Origin: Chloroflexota bacterium
Lineage (GTDB): Bacteria; Chloroflexota; UBA11872; UBA12225
Assembly (NCBI GenBank): GCA_030447525.1
Contig: JAUJOR010000027.1
Coordinates: 1 to 40,330, forward strand
Direction: 5' to 3'
DNA: 40,330 nt
The notes beneath the pieces were generated by a model. That model saw only the letters and a program-made list of their open reading frames with translations. It was not told the DNA's origin and did no database searches. Position numbers and translations under genes: made by a program. Below are positions 24,286 to 33,337 of the stretch, in pieces (position 1 is the first letter of the stretch; the number at the start of each line of letters is the position of its first letter).

Positions 24286-25995
24286 TTACTCCCCGGGCTG
24301 GCGCCAGCGCCGGCCGTCGCGCTGCAGGAGGTCGTCCGCCTCTTTCGGCCCCCACGTCCCGGCGGCATAGTTGGGGAACGTCCGCGGGGGCACCGCCTGC
24401 CAGATATCGAGGATCGGCTCCACCACCGCCCAACCGGCCTCCACCATGTCTGCCCGCTGGAACAGGGTGGCGTCGCCGATCATGCAGTCGTACAGCAGCC
24501 GTTCGTAGCCTGTGCTAGGGGTACTGCCAAAGTAGTCGTGGTAGGCGAAGTCCATGTTCACCGCCCCCAGGCGCAGGAGCGTGCCGGGGATCTTGGCGCC
24601 GAAGCGCAGGGAGATTCCCTCATTTGGCTGGATGCGCAGGACGAGACGGTTGGGGGCCAGGCGATCGATGGGAGTGTCCCGGAAGAGCATGTGCGGGGCG
24701 CGCTTGAACTGAATGGCGATCTCGGTGGCGTGGGCCGGGTGGCGCTTGCCGGTGCGGAGATAGAAGGGGACGTCGGCCCAGCGCCAGTTGTCGATCGCCA
24801 GCTTGAGGGCGACAAAGGTCTCGGTGCGGGATTCCGGATCGACCTTGGGCTCGGCGCGGTACGCGGGGACGCGAACGCCGTTGACCGTCCCCGGGCCATA
24901 CTGCCCGCGAACCGTGCGCGATAGGACGTCCTCGGGGGAGAAGTCCTGGATGGCGTGCAGCACCTTGGCCTGCTCGTCGCGCACTGCGTCGGCGGCGAAC
25001 GAGACGGGGGGCTCCATCGCCGTCAGGGAGATCAGCTGGAAGATGTGGTTGGGCACCATGTCCCGCAAGGCGCCGGCGCTCTCGTAGTAGTCCCCGCGCG
25101 TCTCCACGCCCACGGTCTCGGAGACCGTGATCTGCACATGGTCGACGTACTGCCGGTTCCAGATGGGCTCGAAGATCCCATTGGCGAAGCGGAAGACGAG
25201 GATGTTCTGGACGGTCTCTTTCCCCAGGTAATGGTCGATGCGGTAGATCTGGCGCTCGCCAAGGACGCTACTGATCTGCCGGTTCAGGTCGCGGGCGGAG
25301 TCCAGGTCATGTCCGAAGGGCTTCTCGATGATCACCCGGCGCCAGTGCCCGTCCTCTTCGGCGGTCAGCCCAGCAGCGCCGAGCTGCTGCACCGTGCGGC
25401 CGAAAAACTCGGGGGCCGTGGCAAGGTAGAAGAAATAGCTCCTGCGCGTCCCATGGTTGCCGTCCACCTCCGTCAGCAGGGTACGCAGGCGTTGATATGT
25501 CTGCTCGTCCTGGAGATCACCGGAAAGGTAGTAGAGCCGGCCGACGAGATCCTGCCACCGCTCTGCCTCGACGTCCTGGGTGGCGAACTCCCGGATGGCC
25601 GCCGTCATCTGACGACGGAACTCCTCAGTCGTCCACTTGGTACGGCCCAGGCCGACGACGGCGAACTCGCGGGACAGGAGGTCGCTGCTGGCGAGGTTGT
25701 AGAGGGCCGGGATGAGCTTGCGCTTGGTCAGGTCGCCGGTGGCGCCGAAGATCACCATGACGCAAGGATCGCCCGGCTGCCTGGCTTCCCCGGCAGGCTC
25801 GGCCTCGTCCACGCTGTGGCGCGGCTGGGACCGGCCTTCGGCGCGCCCGAGCGCGCCGTCTGCCCCGGCGATCCGTCCTGTGGTGACCCCATCCGTGGCT
25901 GCGCCATCCCCCGGACGGGGTGCCACGATCTCCTGGTCTGGAGGGGCCACGTCTTCGCTGCCCCCCTCCCGGACCGGCCTTTGTCTCCTGGCCAC
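24286..25995 (-). CDS. zwf: Glucose-6-phosphate 1-dehydrogenase
   Basis: A 569-residue enzyme that oxidises glucose 6-phosphate to 6-phosphogluconolactone with NADP, the entry to the oxidative pentose phosphate pathway. The Rossmann motif FGATGDLTKRKLIPAL is near residue 83 and the active-site RIDHYLGKE near 250. Conserved IIEKPFGHD, ADVPFYLRTGKR and GYERLLYDCMIGD blocks are all present. The first 75 or so residues are an extra acidic, Ala/Gly-rich extension not found in most family members. GTG 25995 is supported by AAAGGAGG ten bases upstream. The gene lies 57 bases downstream of the copper-radical oxidase gene and may share its transcript. No gnd, opcA or pgl gene is adjacent. Confidence 0.96.
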   Translation of the reverse strand: MARRQRPVREGGSEDVAPPDQEIVAPRPGDGAATDGVTTGRIAGADGALGRAEGRSQPRHSVDEAEPAGEARQPGDPCVMVIFGATGDLTKRKLIPALYNLASSDLLSREFAVVGLGRTKWTTEEFRRQMTAAIREFATQDVEAERWQDLVGRLYYLSGDLQDEQTYQRLRTLLTEVDGNHGTRRSYFFYLATAPEFFGRTVQQLGAAGLTAEEDGHWRRVIIEKPFGHDLDSARDLNRQISSVLGERQIYRIDHYLGKETVQNILVFRFANGIFEPIWNRQYVDHVQITVSETVGVETRGDYYESAGALRDMVPNHIFQLISLTAMEPPVSFAADAVRDEQAKVLHAIQDFSPEDVLSRTVRGQYGPGTVNGVRVPAYRAEPKVDPESRTETFVALKLAIDNWRWADVPFYLRTGKRHPAHATEIAIQFKRAPHMLFRDTPIDRLAPNRLVLRIQPNEGISLRFGAKIPGTLLRLGAVNMDFAYHDYFGSTPSTGYERLLYDCMIGDATLFQRADMVEAGWAVVEPILDIWQAVPPRTFPNYAAGTWGPKEADDLLQRDGRRWRQPGE

Positions 25996-26052
25996 TGCGC
26001 TCCGGCCTCCTTTGCCGCTGGCACGACGATCCCATCGTCCAGCACTGCTAGC

Positions 26053-27639
26053 TTATATCCCCTCGGGAGGGGACTCACCAGGCTCCGCCGGGGGCGGCTC
26101 CTCCACTACCGGCGCCACGTCCGCCGGGCCGGCGACGAGCTGGACGATGGGCGCCACCGCCGGCACGCCGGCCGCGTTGCGGATGAACAGCATGTAGTGT
26201 CCCGGCGGGGCAACGTTGGGGCTGACGGGGGACGTGATCTGTAGCTCGTTCGGGCCGGTCACCGAAGAGGATAGGGGAATGAACCGCTGCTCGGTATTAA
26301 AGGCGTGGGTCACCGCCCCCAGGCGGATAAGGCAAACGCTGGCCACGCCCTCCGGCTCTGGCATGGGGATGGGGAAACCCTGTCCGTAGGCCACGCTCTG
26401 CGGCGCCGCCCACAGGACGGGGCGGGGCCCCGCCGAAAGGTAGTCCGGGCTATACAGCTCCAGGCGCACCTCGCCGTCTGTGCCGGCCACCCAGACCCGT
26501 CCATCCGGGAGCAGCAGGGACGTAGAGTGATAGAGGCGGGGCACCTGCATAGGGACGTCCAGCGTCCACGTCTCGGTCTCTGGGTCGAAGATCTCCGGCT
26601 CCATCACCGGATCGGCGTTGTACTGCCGGCCACCGCCGACGACCAGCAGGCGACCGTCGGGGAGGATGGCCGAGTTGGGAAACCAGCGTGGATGGTGCAT
26701 CGGGGCGATCGTCCACCACGCCGGCTGGGGACTGCTCAGGTCGATGATCCGCGCCTCGGCCGTGGCCGGGACGCCGCCGCCGGCGTTCAGTACCTTGCCG
26801 CTCTGGGCCGGCGAGAGCAGCACAGAGAGGTCATCCGGCCGCACGCCGGAGCTCCCCGGCGGGTGATGATGGCCCCCTTGCCACCAGGGTGTCAGGGGGG
26901 CGTCCGCCGGCCGCCCGCTCTCATGGTCACCATGTTTGCGGCGCGTGCGCCCGCGGAGCCGTTGGGCACGTTTCTTTCGGTTCCGGTCGCGGCGGGGCGC
27001 CCGCTGTCCCGATCCGCCGGACACCAGAGCCGGCCACACCTCGCGCCACTCGTTCGTGGACAAGTCCAGGATGGCGGTGGCCGCGCCCTGGCCGGCGCAC
27101 CCGATCTCCCCACTGGGGAGGACGTGCAGGCGAGGGTACAAGGGCAAATACCGGTTGGCGCTGGCGGGGAGGACCTGCCAGGCGCCGAACGGGTCGTAGA
27201 TCTCGATCTGCTCCGCCCGGACGCCATCGTCGTCGCCTGAGACGACGAGCAGGCGCCCGTCTGGCAAACCGATGACCGAAGGGTACCAGCGTCCCAGGGA
27301 CATGTCCTGGACTCGCTGCCAGGCGGTGTCCAGACCGAACACGTAGGCCGCCTTGCTCCCGCCCCAGGGATCATTCGGTCCCGTCGAGTAGCGGCCCGTC
27401 CCGCCGACGACGAACAGGCGCCCGTCAAACAACAGGGCCTGGCCGCTGCAGAACAGGTCGGTGTCCGGCGTGTTCGGCGGAGTGCGTACCGTCCCGTCGT
27501 TGGGGTTCCAGATACGTACCTGGGCAGGGATGTCCGGTCCGGTGTTCCCGGAGTAGTAGAGCACCTCGCCGCTGGGCAACAGGGCGGCGTGGACGGCCGC
27601 CACCTGCGAGTCCTGTTCTAGAAGCTCCCACGATCCCAT
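26053..27639 (-). CDS. Copper-radical oxidase (galactose/glyoxal oxidase family, GlxA-like)
   Basis: A 528-residue seven-bladed kelch-type protein with a C-terminal DUF1929 (immunoglobulin-like) domain. All residues of the copper-radical site are visible: Cys64 in DLFCSG and Tyr119 in GRWYPS (the Cys-Tyr cofactor pair), Tyr370-His371 in PRLYHS, and His481 in PPGHYMLF. Family enzymes oxidise primary alcohols or aldehydes with O2, producing H2O2. A very basic stretch of about 55 residues (about 213-268) is inserted between blades. ATG 27639 follows AGGGGGGCG; the frame stays open to 27936, but the added 99 residues are low complexity. Neither start gives a clear signal peptide, which is odd for an enzyme usually exported. 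Confidence 0.85.
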   Translation of the reverse strand: MGSWELLEQDSQVAAVHAALLPSGEVLYYSGNTGPDIPAQVRIWNPNDGTVRTPPNTPDTDLFCSGQALLFDGRLFVVGGTGRYSTGPNDPWGGSKAAYVFGLDTAWQRVQDMSLGRWYPSVIGLPDGRLLVVSGDDDGVRAEQIEIYDPFGAWQVLPASANRYLPLYPRLHVLPSGEIGCAGQGAATAILDLSTNEWREVWPALVSGGSGQRAPRRDRNRKKRAQRLRGRTRRKHGDHESGRPADAPLTPWWQGGHHHPPGSSGVRPDDLSVLLSPAQSGKVLNAGGGVPATAEARIIDLSSPQPAWWTIAPMHHPRWFPNSAILPDGRLLVVGGGRQYNADPVMEPEIFDPETETWTLDVPMQVPRLYHSTSLLLPDGRVWVAGTDGEVRLELYSPDYLSAGPRPVLWAAPQSVAYGQGFPIPMPEPEGVASVCLIRLGAVTHAFNTEQRFIPLSSSVTGPNELQITSPVSPNVAPPGHYMLFIRNAAGVPAVAPIVQLVAGPADVAPVVEEPPPAEPGESPPEGI

Positions 27640-28056
27640 GCCTGGCGCCCCCCTGTGGCGTTGACCTGACCCGCCGAGCACTTGCCCCACCGCGCCGTCT
27701 ATCGAGCTTGCGGTGCCGCTGATAGGCCGACCGAAGCGCCGTAACCACGTCTGCCGGCGCCGCGCGGCCAGGGGAGCGTAGGGCCAGGGCACGCCCCGGC
27801 GCAAGCCGCAGGCACGAACCCTCCCCGTTCCCTGGGTGCCTGGATGCCTGTTCTCCTCGGCGTTGGCAGCCGTCCAGGGCTTCTCCCCGGCCCGGTGTGT
27901 CTGGATGCCCGGATGCCTGGGTGCCTGGGGCGTCATAGTCCCGGGGCGGGGAGGGCCGCCGGCTCAGGAGACCGGCGAGCGCAAGGTAGCCGTTTGGCCC
28001 CCGCCGTCTCGCCGGGGCTGGCCGGAGAAGTGGCCACTCGATTGCAGCCAGTCCGC
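27640..28056. other. Intergenic region with an 8-bp repeat
   Basis: There is no firmly supported gene in these 417 bases; the right part could encode an extended N-terminus of the oxidase up to 27936. Short repeats built on CTGG(A/G)TGC occur at 27832-27850 and 27901-27929 (for example CTGGGTGCCTGGATGCCTG). Their role is unknown. Confidence 0.45.
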
Positions 28057-30843
28057 TCAGGCGCTGGCGGCCGAGGTGGTCTGTGCGTCGGGGCGGCCGG
28101 CGGTGACAGGCACCTCCTGCTCCAGCTCCTCCTGGGCCTCTACCTGGGCAGTCCCTGCGGCGGTCGCCGGTGCGGTGCGGGTGGCCAGTCCGTAGGCGAT
28201 CCCAGCAGCCGTCGCCCCGGCGGTCTGGACATCCACCCCTGCCCGAGCGAACTGCTCGATGGCCTGGAGCAGGACGTCCTTCTTGACCGGCTTGGCCACG
28301 TGGCCATCGCAACCCGCCTCCAGCGCCCGCCGGACATCTTCCGGCATGGCGCTGGCGGTCAAGGCCACCACCGGCGTCGGGGCCCGGTCCTGCTGGTGTT
28401 CCCGGGCTCGGATGGCCCGCGTTGCCTCCAGCCCATCCAGCACCGGCATGTGCACGTCCATCAGCACCAGGTCGTAGCGCCCGGGCCGGAAGGCGGCCAG
28501 CCCCTCCCGGCCATCGGCGGCCGTGTCCAGGGTGTAGGGCAGGGACTTGAGGTACAGCTCCACCAGCCGGCGGTTGTCCGCCGAGTCGTCTACCAGCAGC
28601 AGCCGGCGGGGCGGGGAGGCCGTCCTCTCCTCGCCGGGGGCAGGCGTGGCCGAGGGGGGCGCTGCAACCTCGACGGTGGTCGATAGCAACGCGCTGCCGG
28701 CGGTGCCGGCCGCCCCGCCTCGCAGCGTGGCTGCGATGGCGGTCAGGAGCGCCGCCCGCTTTACCGGCTTGATCAGGGAGTGGGTGACGCCCAGGGCGCT
28801 TGCCCGCTCGGCGTTGCCCGTCCGCCGGTCGGAACTGAGCATCACCACGGCCGGGATCACCGCCTCCCCGGCGGCCGCGTCCTCCCGCAGGCGGGCGACC
28901 ACCTGGAAGCCGTCCATGTCCGGCATGCGCTGATCGAGCAGGAGCAGGTCGTACGGCACCCCGGCCGCTCGGACGGCGCGCAACGCCGTCAGGGCCGCTC
29001 TCCCGCCACTCGCCTCGGCCACGGCCGCCCCGTGACCCTCCAGGAGGCGGCGCAGGATGAGGCGGTTGGTGGCGCTGTCGTCCACCACCAGCACCCGTAC
29101 CCCCGCCAGGGTGGCCGCCGGTTCGGGGGGCAGGCAGGGGGCCGCCGCGAGGGGCACGGTGACGGCAAAGGTGGAGCCCTGGCCGAGGGCGCTCTCCGCC
29201 TCGACGCGCCCGCCCATCAGGTCGACCAGGCGCTCGACGATGGCCAGGCCCAGGCCGCTGCCCCCGTAGCGGCGGGTGGTGGAGGCGTCCGCCTGGGTGA
29301 AGGCGCCGAAGACCGCCGCCAGTTGCTCGGGGGAGATGCCCATGCCCGTGTCCCGCACAGCGAACCGCACGGTCACCGGGGTGCCACCCGTGCCGCCACC
29401 ACCATCCAAGGCGGCGCCCGTGCCTGCACCCACCGGGGTGGGACGCGCGCAGGTTAGCTCCAGGTGTACTTCCCCCTGCTCGGTGAACTTGACGGCGTTG
29501 CCGAGCAAGTTCAGCAGCACCTGGCGCAGGCGCTGGGGATCGCCCCGCACGCAGGCGGGGACGTCCGGGGCCACCTCGCAGGTCAGCTCCAGCCCCTTGG
29601 TGTGGGCCCGCACAGCCAGTACCTCGGCCGCACTTTCGACCAGCTCTGCCAGGTCGAAGTCCATGACCTCCAGCTCCAGCTGCCCGGCCTCCACCTTGGA
29701 GAGGTCGAGGATGTCGTTGAGCAGGGCCAGCAGGGAGTCCCCTGCCTGGCGGAAGATGGCCACGTACTCCCCCTGCTCAAGGGTAAGGGGCGAGTCTGCC
29801 AGCACGTCGGCCATGCCCAGGATGGCGTTCATGGGAGTACGGATCTCGTGGCTCATGTTGGCCAGGAACTCCGCCTTGGCACGGTGCGCCGCCTCGGCCG
29901 CCGCCTGGCCCCGCCGCGCTTCTGCCTCGGCCCGCTTGCGCTCGGTGACGTCCAGGGCCGTGCCGAAGATGCGCGCCGCCCGACCGGTGGCGTCGCACAC
30001 CACCTCGGCCAGGCCGAGCAGGGTGCGCACCACGCCATCGCGCCCGGCGGTGCGGAACTCGAAGGGATAGACCCGGCTGGCGAAGCCGTCCTGCACCGCC
30101 TGCATCACCACGGCCCGGTCGTCCGGATGAACGGCCTCGGTGAAGGTCTCTAGACTGGGGGGCACCTCCCCGGGAGCGTAGCCGAAAAGGCGGAACATCT
30201 CGTCCGACCAGGCCACCGCGTCGGTGACGAGGTCCCAGTCGAAGCTCCCCAGGTGGGCGATGCGCTGCGCAGCCGCCAGGCTAACCTCGCGCTCCCGGAG
30301 CGTCCCCGTCACCCGCCGGTTCTCAGTCAACACGGCGGAGTGGATGGCCTCCTGCTCCGCCAGGAGCGCCTCACGGGCCGCGGCCGCGAATCCGACGGCC
30401 ACCGCTTGCAGCAGCGGCCCCAGCCGGGACCACAGGGCGGCTGCCTCCCCCGCGCCCAGTCCGGCGGGGAACTGGTCGGCCAGCACTGTCTGCGTCTGCC
30501 CCAGGGCCTCCGGTGTGGTGTAGCCCAGCCGGACGACGGCCGCGCCAACATCGTGGCCGGCGCGTGCGTCGAACGGCTCGGCCAGCACCGCGGCCGTGGC
30601 CTGGGCAGTGAGCTCCACGAACCCCTGGCGGACGGCGCGGGCTGTGAGCCCGACGTAGGCCGTGCGGCCGACGGTCTGCCGCCAGGCCGCGGCCAGCGCC
30701 TCCTCCCGGGCTGCGAGGTGCGCCCGCAACGCCGGGAGCGCCGGCGCCGGCGGCTCGATTGGCCGGTCCAACCCTCCCGCCGGCAGCACCCCCGAGAGCA
30801 GAGGGAATGGGCTGTCCCTCGGTCGTGCTCCCGCAGGCCTCAC
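28057..30843 (-). CDS. Hybrid sensor histidine kinase with two receiver domains
   Basis: A 928-residue soluble hybrid kinase. Residues about 30-185 form an all-helical N-terminal domain that resembles RsbR-type sensory domains, ending in a coiled coil. A PAS domain follows at about 200-305 (SFDWDLVTDAVAWSDEMFRLFGY and FGTALDVTERKRAE). HisKA has NMSHEIRTPMNAILGMADVL with the His near 330. The ATPase domain has NLLGNAVKFTE, DTGMGISPEQ and GGSGLGLAI. Two receivers come next: RVLVVDDSATNR with LLLLDQRMPDMDGF, and RLLLVDDSADNRR with LVLMDVHMPVLDG. There is no HPt domain, so another protein must relay the phosphate. The start GTG 30843 overlaps the stop of the upstream methyltransferase gene, indicating translational coupling. 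Confidence 0.93.
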   Translation of the reverse strand: MRPAGARPRDSPFPLLSGVLPAGGLDRPIEPPAPALPALRAHLAAREEALAAAWRQTVGRTAYVGLTARAVRQGFVELTAQATAAVLAEPFDARAGHDVGAAVVRLGYTTPEALGQTQTVLADQFPAGLGAGEAAALWSRLGPLLQAVAVGFAAAAREALLAEQEAIHSAVLTENRRVTGTLREREVSLAAAQRIAHLGSFDWDLVTDAVAWSDEMFRLFGYAPGEVPPSLETFTEAVHPDDRAVVMQAVQDGFASRVYPFEFRTAGRDGVVRTLLGLAEVVCDATGRAARIFGTALDVTERKRAEAEARRGQAAAEAAHRAKAEFLANMSHEIRTPMNAILGMADVLADSPLTLEQGEYVAIFRQAGDSLLALLNDILDLSKVEAGQLELEVMDFDLAELVESAAEVLAVRAHTKGLELTCEVAPDVPACVRGDPQRLRQVLLNLLGNAVKFTEQGEVHLELTCARPTPVGAGTGAALDGGGGTGGTPVTVRFAVRDTGMGISPEQLAAVFGAFTQADASTTRRYGGSGLGLAIVERLVDLMGGRVEAESALGQGSTFAVTVPLAAAPCLPPEPAATLAGVRVLVVDDSATNRLILRRLLEGHGAAVAEASGGRAALTALRAVRAAGVPYDLLLLDQRMPDMDGFQVVARLREDAAAGEAVIPAVVMLSSDRRTGNAERASALGVTHSLIKPVKRAALLTAIAATLRGGAAGTAGSALLSTTVEVAAPPSATPAPGEERTASPPRRLLLVDDSADNRRLVELYLKSLPYTLDTAADGREGLAAFRPGRYDLVLMDVHMPVLDGLEATRAIRAREHQQDRAPTPVVALTASAMPEDVRRALEAGCDGHVAKPVKKDVLLQAIEQFARAGVDVQTAGATAAGIAYGLATRTAPATAAGTAQVEAQEELEQEVPVTAGRPDAQTTSAASA

Positions 30844-31697
30844 GGCTTGCGACCCACCCCGGCATAGCCGCCGACCCGTTCCGGCTCATCGGCAAAGAGG
30901 TCGTCCGGGCCCTCGGGGCGCCACCGGGGGATGTAGACCAGCCCCGGCTCGACGGACTCCAGACCCTCGAAGAACCGGGCGATCTCGGCGCGCGATCGGA
31001 AGCACAGGGGGCTGGTGGCCTGGGCATACAGACGCTCGAGCTGCGCCCGCTGTTCCGGTGCCTGCTCCAGCGAGGCATGCGTCAGGGCCAAGTAGCTCCC
31101 GGAAGGCAGGGCCTCGCGCAGCGCCCGGACGATGCCGTGCGCCTCCCCGTCGTCGGGCACGAAGTGGAGCAGCGCGACGAGCAAGATGGCCACCGGCCGG
31201 CCGAAATCCAGCAGGCCTCGCACCTCGGGGTGCTCGAGGACTTCCTCGATCCGTCGGGCGTCGGCCTGCACGACGGTGGCCAGCGGGTTGTCCCGCAAGA
31301 GAGCCTGGCTGTGGGCTACGGCCACGGGATCGATGTCCACGTAGACCACACGCACAGCCGGGTTCTCCCCTTGGGCAATCTCGTGCACATTGCCCGCGGT
31401 GGGGATGCCGGAGCCAATGTCCAGGAACTGCTCCACCCCCTGCTCGACGAGGAACGTGACCGCCCGGCGCAGGAAGGCGCGGTTGGTCTGGATGATCAGG
31501 GGCAGGTCGGGGTAGATGGCGACGGCTTGCTGGGCCGCCCGGCGGTCGGCGGCGAAGTTGTGGGCGCCCCCCAGATAGTAGTCGTACATCCGGGCCACGC
31601 TCGGCCGGTCAAGGGGGACGTTCGTGGGCGCCCACGCCGGCGGGCTCGTGGCCGCGTCCGCGGCCGTGCTTACCGTGGTGCTTGTGGTGCTAGACAT
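30840..31697 (-). CDS. SAM-dependent methyltransferase (DUF574/Methyltransf_19 family)
   Basis: A 285-residue methyltransferase. The family start PSVARMYDYYLGGAHNFAADR is at about residues 32-52. The SAM-binding loop is FLDIGSGIPTAGNVHEIAQ at about 91-109, with VVYVDIDPVAVAHSQ as the acidic strand. Further family features are VQADAR and the GSYLALTHAS region. The family is abundant in Actinomycetota and found in some Chloroflexota; substrates are generally unknown. ATG 31697 has AGGAGAG about ten bases upstream. The stop codon TGA (30842-30840) overlaps the start GTG of the hybrid kinase gene, so the two form an operon. The methyltransferase may be linked to the signalling pathway of that kinase. 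Confidence 0.9.
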   Translation of the reverse strand: MSSTTSTTVSTAADAATSPPAWAPTNVPLDRPSVARMYDYYLGGAHNFAADRRAAQQAVAIYPDLPLIIQTNRAFLRRAVTFLVEQGVEQFLDIGSGIPTAGNVHEIAQGENPAVRVVYVDIDPVAVAHSQALLRDNPLATVVQADARRIEEVLEHPEVRGLLDFGRPVAILLVALLHFVPDDGEAHGIVRALREALPSGSYLALTHASLEQAPEQRAQLERLYAQATSPLCFRSRAEIARFFEGLESVEPGLVYIPRWRPEGPDDLFADEPERVGGYAGVGRKP

Positions 31698-31950
31698 ACC
31701 AGCGCTCTCCTGTGCTCAACTGCCCTGCATCGATGCAGCGGTGTAGCCTGGCCCCCACAGTGACCTCGGCCCGGTGGGACGCCGGTGCAGCGAGGGCGAC
31801 GGACGCATGCCGCCGCGCGCTCGCTGGGGACAACGCCGGCACTCTCTGCCGCGTGACGGGCGGCCAGCCGGGCACACGCCGGGCCGCCGGCATGACCACA
31901 GGGAGCGTCTGCACCGCGGCCCAGGTGACCGTGTAGCGGTCGGACGGGGA

Positions 31951-32033
31951 GATGGCCCCGGAGCGAAGATGGCCCCGGAGCGAAGATGGCCCCGGAGCGA
32001 AGATGGCCCCGGAGCGAAGATGGCCCGGGAGCA
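31951..32033 (+). repeat. 17-bp tandem repeat, four perfect copies plus a partial
   Basis: GATGGCCCCGGAGCGAA is repeated exactly at 31951-31967, 31968-31984, 31985-32001 and 32002-32018, then partially to about 32033. It lies in the 428-base gap between the divergent methyltransferase and Gfo/Idh genes. The unit length is not a multiple of three, so it is not a coding repeat. No other feature of the gap was recognised. Confidence 0.95.
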
Positions 32034-32125
32034 GTGACGTGGACGAGCGTGGCGGGGACAGCGCCCGCGGGGTGCGCCTCCTGGCGTGTGTTGAGCGATC
32101 CATGGAACGATCAACTGGGTACGTT

Positions 32126-33187
32126 ATGACTGAGATACAGCCGCCACGCCCGCCACTCACGGAAGATCCCACCCGGCGCCTGCGTCTGGCCCTCTATGGC
32201 ACGGCGCACAGCCACGCCCCAGGGAAGCTGCGCGCGCTGCTCGAGCGCCCAGATGTAGAGCTGGTGGGAATCTGCGAGCCCGACCCACAGCAGCGCGAGC
32301 GAGCCCGAGAGAACCCCGCCTTCGCCGGCCTGCGATGGCTGGAGTCCCCCGAGGAGTTCCTCTCCGACCCGGCGGTCGTGGCCGCCTGCGTCGAGGGCGC
32401 GGAAGGGAAGTGCGCCGCGCTCGCACGGGAGTGCATCGCCGCCGGCAAGCACGTCTGGTACGACAAGCCGGCCGGCGACTGGGAGACTTTCCGCTGGATG
32501 GTCGAGACGGCGCGCCGGCGGCGCCTCCACATCCAGATGGGCTACATGCTGCGCTACAGCACCGCCTTCCGCCAGATCTCGGCATGGCAGCGCGCCGGCC
32601 TGCTGGGCGATCTCTTCGCCGTGCGCGGCCACATGTCGACGTCTTCCGCACCGGCCGCACGGGGGCGCGAGGGCTACCCTGGGGGGATTGCCTTCCAGCT
32701 CTCGCCGCACATCATCGACTAGGCCGTCTGGCTCTTCGGCGCCCGCCCCGCCAGGGTGACCTCTTTTCTGCGTAACGACGCCACACCCGCCGTCCCACGC
32801 CATGCCGACAACACGCTCGTCGTCCTGGAGTTCGAGCGCAGCGCAGGGGGCGCGGGAGGCCTGGCCATGATTGACATCGCCCACATGGAGGTTGCGCCGC
32901 CCGCCCGCCGCTTCGAGGTGTACGGCACCCGCGGCAGCGCCATCGTCCTCGAGCCCTTTGAACCCGGGACGCAGATTCGCCTTTGCCTGGACGAGGCACG
33001 AGAAGGCTATGCCCGCGGCGAGCAGGTGGTCGAGGTAGAGCCAACGCCTCGCACGATCTCCTTCCCACGTGAGCTCGCCGCCTTTATTGCCACCATCAGG
33101 GGCGAGCAGGCGCCCGATCGGCCGCTCGACCACGAGCTGCTGGTGGAGGAAACCTTGCACCGCGCCATCGGCCAGCTGCCGGCGTAA
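32126..33187 (+). pseudogene. Gfo/Idh/MocA-family oxidoreductase interrupted by an in-frame TAG
   Basis: Read through, this encodes 353 residues of an NAD(P)-dependent sugar oxidoreductase. The N-terminal domain has LRLALYGTAHSHAPGKL, the VELVGICEPD strand and HVWYDKPAGD, which corresponds to the conserved EKP motif with Asp for Glu. Codon 199 (32720-32722) is TAG, in SPHIID-stop-AVWLFG. The family normally has a Leu, Gln or similar residue there. The frame continues unshifted through the C-terminal beta-sheet domain (FEVYGTRGSAIVLEPFEPG) to the true stop. One substitution, for example TTG to TAG, would account for it. ATG 32126 is the likely start. If not read through, only the nucleotide-binding half is made. 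No surviving neighbour suggests its substrate. Confidence 0.85.
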
Positions 33188-33337
33188 GCAGCAGTCGCCT
33201 ACGCCAGACGCCGGCGCCCAGTCCCAGCCACCGGGAGCACCGGCGGCCCTTTTGCGGCCGGGGGACGGCCAGCGGGGCCACGATCACCCCTAGGGGGAGC
33301 TCAGGGCCTTTTCATCAGGGGTGGGCGATGGTTCCGG

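Noticed and set aside
24955..26244. Long forward open frame opposite zwf
   Set aside because: The opposite strand encodes a textbook glucose-6-phosphate dehydrogenase; the forward frame has no recognisable feature.
4832..33187. Reassignment of TAG as a sense codon
   Set aside because: The two in-frame TAGs suggested recoding, but several intact genes end in TAG at their expected C-terminus: the endonuclease, the zinc-ribbon protein, the mutarotase-family protein and the membrane histidine kinase. Single mutations or sequencing errors explain the interruptions better.
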